In this document: piece by piece, positions 13,219-18,286 of the stretch
How the letters are laid out: every line of letters begins with the position of its first letter
How positions within the stretch are numbered: position 1 is the stretch's first letter
Notes under the pieces: model-generated
What the model was told of the DNA's origin: nothing
The model's database searches: none
What the model saw: the letters and a program-made list of their open reading frames with translations, nothing else
Made by a program: the position numbers and the translations under genes
Assembly (NCBI GenBank): GCA_031261245.1
Contig: JAISKU010000110.1
Span: 1-18,286, forward strand
Origin: Oscillospiraceae bacterium
GTDB lineage: Bacteria; Bacillota; Clostridia; Oscillospirales; Oscillospiraceae
Direction: 5' to 3'
Length of the DNA: 18,286 bases

Positions 13219-13220
13219 AT

Positions 13221-14240
13221 TTATACCCCCGTTTCAATCGCGACGGCGTAGCTTATGGAGGGGATCGACTCCCCCTGCTGGCTGCTCGTGGTGGACAGCA
13301 TCGCGCCCGTCGCGGCGAACAGCACGCGGCGCAGCGTCCCCGCGCGCATGGCGTTCAGAATGTGCCCGCACAGCACGCCGGCGGAGCACCCGCAGCCGGA
13401 GCCGCCCGCGTGCACGTCCTGCCCCTCGCGGTCGTAGAGCATCAGCCCGCAGTCGTTGTGATTTTCAATCGCGACGCCGTCGCGCGCGAAGAAATCGAGC
13501 AGAATCTCGCTCCCGAGCGAGCCGAGGTCGCCCGTGAGAATCAAATCGTAGTACGACGGAGCCCGCCCCGTGTCGTCAAAATGAGCCTTCAGCGTGTCAT
13601 ACGCCGCCGGGGCCATCGCCGCGCCCATGTTGTTCGCGTCCTTGACGCCCGCGTCCACGATTTTGCCCGACGTGAAGTGCGTCACGCGCGGCAGGGAGGC
13701 GTCGCCGCTCTCCGACAGCACCACCGCGCCCGCGCCCGTCGCCGTCCACTGCGAGGTCGGCGTGCGCTGACCGCCGTACTCGAGCGGGAAGCGGAACTGC
13801 CGCTCCGCCGAGCAGTAGTGCGAGCTCGTGAGCGCGACGGCGTTCTTCGCGAACCCGCCGTCAATCGACACGCACGCGAGCGCTATCGTCTCCGCCATCG
13901 TGGAGCACGCGCCGTACACGCCGAAAAACGGTATCTCCGCGTCGCGCAGGCCGAACGTGGAGCCGATGCACTGGTTTAGCAGGTCGCCCGCGAACACGTA
14001 TTCAACGCCAGACGGCGCGAGCGCGGCGTTCTTTATCGCGGCGTCGAGCGCGAGCTTCTGCATCGCCGACTCCGCCTTCTCCCACGTCTGCTCGCCGAAA
14101 AAGCTGTCCTCGTTCAAAATGTCGAAATCGTCCCTCAGCGGCCCGTCGCCCTCTTTTTTGCCCCCGACGGCGGCAGAGCCGATTATTACGGGCGCCCCGA
14201 GGAACCGCGACGTCCTCCACCCGATTTTTTTGTTTTGCAT
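13221..14240 (-). CDS. spoVAD: Stage V sporulation protein AD (SpoVAD)
   Basis: A 339-residue thiolase-fold protein that binds dipicolinic acid and works with SpoVAC and SpoVAE in spore DPA transport. Diagnostic stretches are the N-terminal SRFLGAPVIIGSAAVGGKKEG (residues 11-31), VFAGDLLNQCIGSTFGLR, the FGVYGACSTMAE segment around C112, and HAGGSGCGCSA. Length matches the family. GGAGGT lies 6 bases before ATG 14240. It is the first gene of a two-gene unit with spoVAE. In most spore formers spoVAC precedes spoVAD, but here the divergent mgtE occupies that place. A sigma-G-like promoter is visible at 14272-14301. Confidence 0.96.
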   Translation of the reverse strand: MQNKKIGWRTSRFLGAPVIIGSAAVGGKKEGDGPLRDDFDILNEDSFFGEQTWEKAESAMQKLALDAAIKNAALAPSGVEYVFAGDLLNQCIGSTFGLRDAEIPFFGVYGACSTMAETIALACVSIDGGFAKNAVALTSSHYCSAERQFRFPLEYGGQRTPTSQWTATGAGAVVLSESGDASLPRVTHFTSGKIVDAGVKDANNMGAAMAPAAYDTLKAHFDDTGRAPSYYDLILTGDLGSLGSEILLDFFARDGVAIENHNDCGLMLYDREGQDVHAGGSGCGCSAGVLCGHILNAMRAGTLRRVLFAATGAMLSTTSSQQGESIPSISYAVAIETGV

Positions 14241-14271
14241 TTGCGCACCTCCGCAACGGTGAATTTGAGGT

Positions 14272-14301
14272 TATATTGCGCGGTTTTCCTTGACAATATT
14301 C
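14272..14301 (-). promoter_or_regulatory. Putative sigma-G/F-type promoter of spoVAD-spoVAE
   Basis: On the - strand: GAATA (14297-14301), fitting the forespore -35 pattern GNATA, an 18-bp spacer, and CAATATA (14272-14278), one mismatch from the -10 pattern CATNNTA. spoVA operons are sigma-G-dependent in Bacillus, so the location fits. No competing sigma-A promoter is seen in this direction. Confidence 0.5.
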
Positions 14302-14318
14302 ACTTTTCGCGGTTTAAT
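14290..14318 (+). promoter_or_regulatory. Sigma-A promoter of mgtE
   Basis: TTGACA (14290-14295), a 17-bp spacer, TTTAAT (14313-14318). A second -10-like TATAAT lies at 14331-14336 but has no matching -35. The mgtE -35 box nearly abuts the spoVAD -35 on the other strand. The leader is too short to contain an M-box Mg2+ riboswitch. Confidence 0.65.
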
Positions 14319-14347
14319 GTAACGGCTGACTATAATGAGGGATACTT

Positions 14348-15670
14348 ATGATAAACGAACTTTTTGAGACAAAGGACTACGCGGCGATCCGTCAGGCGCT
14401 TCGCGAGATGAACCCCGTGGACATCGCGGAGGAATTCGAGGAGCTGGAGGACGCGGACGCGGTGCGCGTGTTCCGTATGCTGCCGAAGGACACGGCGGCG
14501 GACGTTTTCGCGTATTTATCGAGCGACACGCAGCAGGGCATCGTGTCGAAAATCAAGGACGCCGAAATCACAAACGTAATCGGGGACATGTTCCTCGACG
14601 ACGCCGTCGATTTCATCGAGGAGATGCCGGCGGGCCTCGTATCGCGCGTGCTCGCGAACATCTCGGCAGAGCAGCGCAACCTTATCAACCGCTTTCTCAA
14701 ATACCCGGAGAACAGCGCGGGTAGCGTCATGACCATCGAGTACATCTCGCTCAAGGAGCATATAACGGTGAGCGCCGCGTTTGAGAAAATCCGCCGCGAG
14801 GGCATTGACTCCGAGACGATTTACACCTGCTACGTCACGGACGCGGAGCGGCGGCTGCTCGGCGACGTGTCGGCGAAAACGCTCCTGCTCGCGTCCCCGG
14901 ACGCGAAGGTCGGGGAGATAATGGACACTGCGGTGATCTCCGCAAAGACAATGGACGACCGCGAGGAGATCGCGAACGAATTCCGCAAGTACGGTCTTTT
15001 GGCGATGCCCGTCGTCGATAATGAGCGGCGCATCGTCGGAATCGTCACCGTTGACGACGTGATGACGATTCAGGAGGAGGAGGCCACGGAGGACTTTGAG
15101 CTCATGGCCGCCATGTCGCCCTCCGAGGACCCGTATCTCAAGACGAGCGTCTGGGTGCTCACAAAAAACCGCGTGCTGTGGCTCATGCTGCTCATGCTCT
15201 CCGCGACTGTCACGGGGTCGATAATCTCCGGCTTTGAAGACGCGCTGGCGGCGCTGCCGCTGCTCGTGGCGTTCATTCCGATGCTCATGGACACGGGCGG
15301 CAACGCCGGCTCGCAGTCCTCGACGCTGATAATCCGCGGCATGGCGCTCGATGAGGTGGAGCTCGGCGACGTTTTCAAGGTCATGTGGATTGAGCTGCGC
15401 GTGTCCATGCTCTGCGGCGCGGCGCTCGCGGCCGTAAACTTCCTGCGAATCCTCGTCATGAACCGCGACGCCGTGCTGGGCCTCACCGTGTCGCTCGCGC
15501 TTTTCGCGACTGTCGTGCTCGCGAAGCTCGTGGGCTGTATGCTGCCGATGGGCGCGAAAAAGCTGCACTGGGATCCGGCCGTCATGGCCTCGCCCGTCAT
15601 CACGACGATCGTTGACGCGGGCGCGCTGCTGCTGTATTTCGCTATCGCCCGCGCTCTCATGGGCGTATAA
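14348..15670 (+). CDS. mgtE: Magnesium transporter MgtE
   Basis: A 440-residue Mg2+-selective, Mg2+-gated channel of the cytoplasmic membrane. The N domain (about 5-130) is helical and acidic. The CBS pair (about 131-245) includes PENSAGSVMTIEYISL at its entry and PVVDNERRIVGIVTVDDVM. A plug helix follows, then five membrane helices from about 275 to 437. The selectivity and pore motif MLMDTGGNAGSQSS is at 313-325, and the conserved pore-end aspartate is D423 in ITTIVDAGALLL. GAGGG precedes ATG 14348. Gating is by Mg2+ binding between the N and CBS domains, so protein-level feedback can replace the missing riboswitch. It is monocistronic, ended by the terminator at 15681-15715. Confidence 0.97.
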   Translation: MINELFETKDYAAIRQALREMNPVDIAEEFEELEDADAVRVFRMLPKDTAADVFAYLSSDTQQGIVSKIKDAEITNVIGDMFLDDAVDFIEEMPAGLVSRVLANISAEQRNLINRFLKYPENSAGSVMTIEYISLKEHITVSAAFEKIRREGIDSETIYTCYVTDAERRLLGDVSAKTLLLASPDAKVGEIMDTAVISAKTMDDREEIANEFRKYGLLAMPVVDNERRIVGIVTVDDVMTIQEEEATEDFELMAAMSPSEDPYLKTSVWVLTKNRVLWLMLLMLSATVTGSIISGFEDALAALPLLVAFIPMLMDTGGNAGSQSSTLIIRGMALDEVELGDVFKVMWIELRVSMLCGAALAAVNFLRILVMNRDAVLGLTVSLALFATVVLAKLVGCMLPMGAKKLHWDPAVMASPVITTIVDAGALLLYFAIARALMGV

Positions 15671-15680
15671 AAGCACAAAA

Positions 15681-15715
15681 AAACGGCGGCGGGCAACACC
15701 CGCCGCCGTTTCTTT
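15681..15715. terminator. Bidirectional intrinsic terminator
   Basis: AAACGGCGGCGGG (15681-15693), loop CAACA, CCCGCCGCCGTTT (15699-15711), then CTTT. Perfect 13-bp stem between mgtE (+) and the nitroreductase gene (-); the A run on the left supplies the T tract for the - strand. Confidence 0.92.
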
Positions 15716-15718
15716 TAC

Positions 15719-16363
15719 TCACTCGAAAAATCTCACGACCGAGGACAAATCGTCCCTCGCGCTGTGGAAGTTGTTTATCCCGTTCGAGGTGTCCGCGTAC
15801 CCGACGGCGACGCCGAGCGCGATGCGCAGATTGTCCGGAATTTTCAGCTCGCGTCTCACGATGTCCGGGTAACTCACAAGCGTTATCGCGGGAATCGTGG
15901 ACAGTCCGCGCTCCTGCGCCGCGAGCATGACGCTCTGCGAGTACGCGCCGATGTCCCACAGCGCCCAGTGGGCGAGCAGTCTGTCTACGCACAGGTAAAT
16001 CACCGCCGGCGCGTTGAACATACTGTTGTTCAGCTCGCCGAATTTCCCCACGTCGTCGCCGCAGTCGCGCACCATGTCCGGGTAAAGCTGCTTCGTGCGG
16101 TTTTGGCACGATTCCGTCCACTGCGTCGGGCGCTCGACGTCCACCGAAGCTTTCACCGCGCCGGCGTAGTTCTCCGCGTAGCCGCCGCGAATGCGCTCAA
16201 GCGTCGCGCCTGTGGCTACGAACACCTCCCACGGCTGCGAGTTCGCCCACGACGGCGTGCGCTCCGCCGCCGCGAGAATCTCGAGCAGCGTCCCCTTCGC
16301 GACCGCCGTCGGCAGGTACGCGCGTATCGACGTGCGCTTGTTCAGGGCCTCTGTCACTGTCAT
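15719..16363 (-). CDS. Nitroreductase-family flavoprotein
   Basis: A 214-residue, probably FMN-dependent and dimeric NAD(P)H oxidoreductase; the substrate is not predictable. It has the N-terminal signature RTSIRAY (10-16; R10, S12 and R14 usually contact the FMN phosphate), the segment TPSWANSQPWEVFVATG (36-52), the mid region NAPAVIYLCVD, WDIGAYSQSVMLAAQERGL for the dimer interface, and ALGVAVGYAD near the C-terminus. The ATG overlaps the mobB stop as ATGA (16360-16363), indicating translational coupling. It is the last gene of a three-gene operon and ends next to the shared terminator. Confidence 0.93.
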   Translation of the reverse strand: MTVTEALNKRTSIRAYLPTAVAKGTLLEILAAAERTPSWANSQPWEVFVATGATLERIRGGYAENYAGAVKASVDVERPTQWTESCQNRTKQLYPDMVRDCGDDVGKFGELNNSMFNAPAVIYLCVDRLLAHWALWDIGAYSQSVMLAAQERGLSTIPAITLVSYPDIVRRELKIPDNLRIALGVAVGYADTSNGINNFHSARDDLSSVVRFFE

Positions 16364-16863
16364 AATCCTGTTTCTCCCTTATAATTAATGAAATTTATCA
16401 AAAAATCCGCGATGCCCGCGATATCCTCCAAACCGAACGCCGGGACGTCCGCCGCGACCGGCGTGTCCGACACGACGGCGGCGCACGCGCTCACCGGCAC
16501 GGGAAAATCGTTCCCCGTCGCGGCGCGGCGCAGCGCGAGTTTCGGAAAAGCTCCCGTCTTGTACCCCTCGGTGATTATCAAATCCACGCCGAAGATGCGC
16601 CCGACGACGTCCTCGAACGGCACGGGGCGGTTCTCCATAATCGCGGCGTGCGTGTCGCTCGCAATCGCGACGACGTCCGCGCCAGCCTGCGTGAACCGCC
16701 AGGAGTCCTTGCCCGGCTTATCGATATCAAAGTCGTGCGCGTCGTGCTTCACGACGGCGACGCGCACACCGCGCGTTTTCAGCTCCCGCACGAGCTTTTC
16801 GAGCAGCGTGGTCTTGCCCGTACCGGAGTACGCGACTACGGATACGACGGGGATACTGCCCAT
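16360..16863 (-). CDS. mobB: Molybdopterin-guanine dinucleotide biosynthesis adapter MobB
   Basis: A 167-residue P-loop GTP-binding protein that assists MobA in attaching GMP to molybdopterin. The start MGSIPVVSVVAYSGTGKTTL contains the Walker A motif (about 11-19). VAVVKHDAHDFDID and the GKDSWRFTQAGADVVAI segment are typical of MobB, as is DLIITEGYKTGAFPKL. I chose ATG 16863, with AAGGAGG 6 bases upstream; the frame stays open to 17256 but that extension is a shadow of the preceding gene. No mobA, moaA, moeA or molybdoenzyme is in this window. It lies 23 bases after the zinc-ribbon membrane gene and overlaps the nitroreductase by 4 bases, so all three are probably one transcript. Confidence 0.95.
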   Translation of the reverse strand: MGSIPVVSVVAYSGTGKTTLLEKLVRELKTRGVRVAVVKHDAHDFDIDKPGKDSWRFTQAGADVVAIASDTHAAIMENRPVPFEDVVGRIFGVDLIITEGYKTGAFPKLALRRAATGNDFPVPVSACAAVVSDTPVAADVPAFGLEDIAGIADFLINFINYKGETGL

Positions 16864-16886
16864 GCTGCGCCTCCTTGTGTGTTTTT

Positions 16887-17345
16887 CTATTCTATCCTCG
16901 CCCCGCAGGCGGGGCAGAAAGATGTCGGCGTGCTGTAGACGAGCCCGCATTTCGGGCACACGTAGTACAGCGCCGGAGCGGAGTTGCTCTGCGCCGGTAC
17001 CGCGTGTCCGCTCTGCCCCGCTTGTCCGCTCTGCCCAGAGTATCCGTTCTGCCCCGCGTAACCGTTCTGCCCCGGGTATCTGCTCTGTCCGCCGTATCCG
17101 CTCTGTCCGGCGTATTTGTCCGGAATAAACATCGCCACAAGCAGCGCGGGTATGAACATAAAGAACCCGAACACCCAAAATCCGCCCTTGCTGTACCCCT
17201 TTCTCGCCGCGATTTTCGCGGGAATTATGGGGATGCAGAGCCAGACCACAAAGCATATCAGGCCGAAAATAACCGGTATCAATAAAATTTGCCCCTCACT
17301 CATGGATTCTATTTTCGAGGTTATGCTCTCGAGCAGGTTTTCCAT
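16887..17345 (-). CDS. Membrane protein with GQxGY repeats and C-terminal zinc ribbon
   Basis: A 152-residue protein with a clear modular layout and no name I recognise. It has a short N-terminal helix (MENLLESITSKIESMSEG), then two membrane helices (about 19-42 and 54-76) joined by a basic loop AKIAARKGYSKGG. A low-complexity section (about 79-113) of six-residue repeats, xGQxGY, is rich in G, Q, S, N and Y. The C-terminal zinc ribbon has C130/C133 and C144/C147 (YVCPKCGLVY and SFCPACGARIE). The likely topology places both ends on the same side, probably cytoplasmic. I chose ATG 17345, preceded by AGAGAG, over an upstream in-frame ATG lacking a ribosome site. It heads the operon with mobB and the nitroreductase. 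Zinc ribbons at the end of membrane proteins are common in Firmicutes, but the function here is unknown. Confidence 0.85.
   Translation of the reverse strand: MENLLESITSKIESMSEGQILLIPVIFGLICFVVWLCIPIIPAKIAARKGYSKGGFWVFGFFMFIPALLVAMFIPDKYAGQSGYGGQSRYPGQNGYAGQNGYSGQSGQAGQSGHAVPAQSNSAPALYYVCPKCGLVYSTPTSFCPACGARIE
17003..17117 (-). repeat. About six 18-bp tandem repeats encoding xGQxGY
   Basis: On the + strand, units read approximately TATCCGCTCTGTCCGGCG with variants; on the coding (-) strand each unit gives a GQSGY or GQNGY hexapeptide. The copies differ at several bases but keep the 18-bp period, so the array can vary in copy number without shifting frame. Confidence 0.75.
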
Positions 17346-17384
17346 ATAATGTCGTCTCTCTTTCGGCATTTTATCATGTCGCAA

Positions 17385-17413
17385 ACTATACTATATCTCC
17401 GCGAAAAATGCAA
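17385..17413 (-). promoter_or_regulatory. Sigma-A promoter of the zinc-ribbon/mobB/nitroreductase operon
   Basis: On the - strand: TTGCAT (17408-17413), a 17-bp spacer, TATAGT (17385-17390). It gives a leader of about 33 bases before ATG 17345. Confidence 0.6.
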
Positions 17414-17418
17414 GGGAT

Positions 17419-17447
17419 TTATAATAATACACGAAACGCGCATAATA
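17419..17447 (+). promoter_or_regulatory. Possible sporulation-type (sigma-G/F-like) promoter of the LysM-CAP gene
   Basis: TTATA (17419-17423), a 17-bp spacer, CATAATA (17441-17447). The -10 matches CATNNTA fully; the -35 lacks the usual G. The -10 would be only about 20 bases from the ATG. An alternative TATAAT at 17420-17425 has no partner -35, so a vegetative promoter is not obvious. Confidence 0.3.
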
Positions 17448-17467
17448 TTTCAGGAGGTGCGTTTCAA

Positions 17468-18091
17468 ATGAAAAACATCAAAAAAGCGGCTGTCGCCGCG
17501 TCCATCGCACTCAGCCTCGCTATCGCGAACGCGTCCGCGCTCGCCGCCGCGGGAACACACACCGTCGCGCCGGGCGACAGCATGTGGAAGATAGCCGTGC
17601 GCTACCAAATCGGCCTGTCAGAGCTCATCGCGGCAAACCCGCAGATCAAAAACCCCGCGCTTATCACGGTCGGGCAGAAGATAAGCGTCCCGAGCATCGA
17701 CGACGTAAAAGCCCTCGAGCAAAAGGTCGCGGATATCGTGAACAAGCGCCGCGCGGAGGCGGGACTCGCCCCGCTGAAGATGAACTGGGAGCTCTCGCGC
17801 GTCGCGCGCTACAAGTCACAGGACATGATAGACAAGCGTTATTTCGCGCACCAGTCGCCGACATACGGCTCCCCGTTCAACATGATGGAGAGCTTCGGCA
17901 TGAGATTTTCGGCGGCGGGGGAGAACATCGCCTACGGACAGCGCACGCCGGAGGAGGTCATGCAGGGCTGGATGAACTCGCCCGGACACCGCGCGAACAT
18001 TATGAGCAACATCTACACGCAGCTCGGCGTCGGCGCGGCGAAAGCGTCAAACGGCACGCTGTACTGGACGCAGATGTTCATGAAAGCATAA
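17468..18091 (+). CDS. Secreted LysM-CAP (SCP/YkwD-like) protein
   Basis: A 207-residue exported protein. The signal peptide (1-27) has basic MKNIKK, a hydrophobic core and ASALAAAG. One LysM domain (about 30-75, HTVAPGDSMWKIAVRYQIGL and onward, ending VGQKISVP) binds peptidoglycan or chitin-like glycans. A short charged linker follows. The CAP domain (about 84-207) has family motifs FAHQSP, GENIAYG, GWMNSPGHRANIM and YWTQMFM. LysM-CAP (YkwD/SafA-like) proteins are frequent in spore formers, where several localise to the spore coat or cortex; the activity of bacterial CAP domains is unsettled. ATG 17468 has AGGAGGTG 8-10 bases upstream; the longer frame from 17408 has no ribosome site. It is divergent from the mobB operon and followed by a hairpin. 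Confidence 0.93.
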   Translation: MKNIKKAAVAASIALSLAIANASALAAAGTHTVAPGDSMWKIAVRYQIGLSELIAANPQIKNPALITVGQKISVPSIDDVKALEQKVADIVNKRRAEAGLAPLKMNWELSRVARYKSQDMIDKRYFAHQSPTYGSPFNMMESFGMRFSAAGENIAYGQRTPEEVMQGWMNSPGHRANIMSNIYTQLGVGAAKASNGTLYWTQMFMKA

Positions 18092-18094
18092 ACC

Positions 18095-18122
18095 AAAAGG
18101 GCGCGCCTCACGGCGCGCCCTT
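18095..18122. terminator. GC-rich terminator hairpin between convergent genes
   Basis: AAGGGCGCGCC (18097-18107), loop TCAC, GGCGCGCCCTT (18112-18122): a perfect 11-bp stem. The T tract on the + side is minimal (TT). On the - strand the hairpin is followed by TTTTGGTTT, so it suits the right-hand (-) gene better. Confidence 0.75.
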
Positions 18123-18142
18123 CAACATACATTTTCGCTTAT

Positions 18143-18286
18143 CTACGCCGATTTTATCTCCTTCTTCGGAAACACAAAGCTGAACACAACCGTCGCGACG
18201 AACGCGACGATGACCGCGGCATACGTCTCCGTCAGCCACGAGGCGATCGGGTAGCTGCCGGTGGCCATCTTGATGGCGACCCAGCT
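18143..18286 (-). CDS. C-terminal fragment of a membrane protein, probably a transporter
   Basis: The open frame enters from the right edge on the - strand and stops at TAG (18143-18145). The 47 visible residues contain one membrane helix (TYAAVIVAFVATVVFSFVF) followed by the short basic tail PKKEIKSA. A last helix with a brief cytoplasmic tail is usual for secondary transporters such as sodium:solute symporters, but the fragment is too short to name the family. It is convergent with the LysM-CAP gene, with the hairpin at 18095-18122 as its likely terminator. Confidence 0.6.
   Translation of the reverse strand, partial: SWVAIKMATGSYPIASWLTETYAAVIVAFVATVVFSFVFPKKEIKSA

Noticed and set aside
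12821..13251. Alternative open frames on both strands around spoVAE
   Set aside because: spoVAE is clear from its membrane pattern and coupling to spoVAD; the others are Arg-rich shadows.
14241..14347. M-box magnesium riboswitch before mgtE
   Set aside because: The expected leader is only about 23 bases and the whole gap is 107 bases shared with spoVAD; no room or motifs for the structure.
16864..17256. N-terminal extension of MobB in the same open frame
   Set aside because: It is a shadow of the zinc-ribbon membrane gene; ATG 16863 has a strong ribosome site and starts the MobB domain.

Overview
The window looks like chromosomal DNA from a GC-rich, endospore-forming member of the Clostridia (Firmicutes), probably an uncultured anaerobe. 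Support comes from the sporulation genes spoVAD and spoVAE, a SigH-type sigma factor, the YloU/FakA pair, an SLH-anchored surface protein, strong Shine-Dalgarno sites, sigma-A promoters and an oxygen-sensitive-type 4Fe-4S aldo/keto reductase. The taxon is an inference; there is no rRNA in the window. No phage, IS, CRISPR, tRNA or rRNA was found.

Layout. Positions 1-58 hold the last codons of an unidentified + strand gene. Positions 136-1251 encode a secreted SLH/leucine-rich-repeat protein, ending at a bidirectional terminator shared with a convergent cysteine-rich conserved protein (1328-2152, -). Divergent from that gene runs a recombination and cell-wall block on the + strand: ruvC-ruvA-ruvB (Holliday junction resolvase and branch migration motor), glmM (phosphoglucosamine mutase), a SigH-family sigma factor with its own strong promoter, and a small double zinc-ribbon protein, closed by a terminator at 6966-6998. 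The ruvA-ruvB and ruvB-glmM gaps carry a 27-nt palindromic repeat family (three copies), and the ruvA-ruvB gap also has a five-copy 19-bp tandem array.

The - strand then carries yloU (Asp23/Gls24) and fakA (fatty-acid kinase), divergent from a UroD-type methyltransferase-like gene (9145-10164, +). The next - strand block holds an unknown 140-residue protein coupled to an alpha/beta hydrolase, a ferredoxin-tailed aldo/keto reductase, and spoVAD-spoVAE (dipicolinic acid handling in spores) without an adjacent spoVAC. The magnesium channel gene mgtE diverges from spoVAD, with interleaved promoters. A - strand operon follows: a zinc-ribbon membrane protein, mobB, then a nitroreductase overlapping mobB by four bases. 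Divergent from it is a secreted LysM-CAP protein. The window ends in the C-terminus of a membrane protein on the - strand.

Most of the content is housekeeping. The features most worth a second look are the repeat elements around ruvB, the modular SLH-LRR protein with its sharp base-composition change, the short sigma factor with a nearly leaderless start, the zinc-ribbon/GQxGY protein heading the mobB operon, and the spoVA locus lacking spoVAC. I saw nothing that convincingly amounts to a complete new system.
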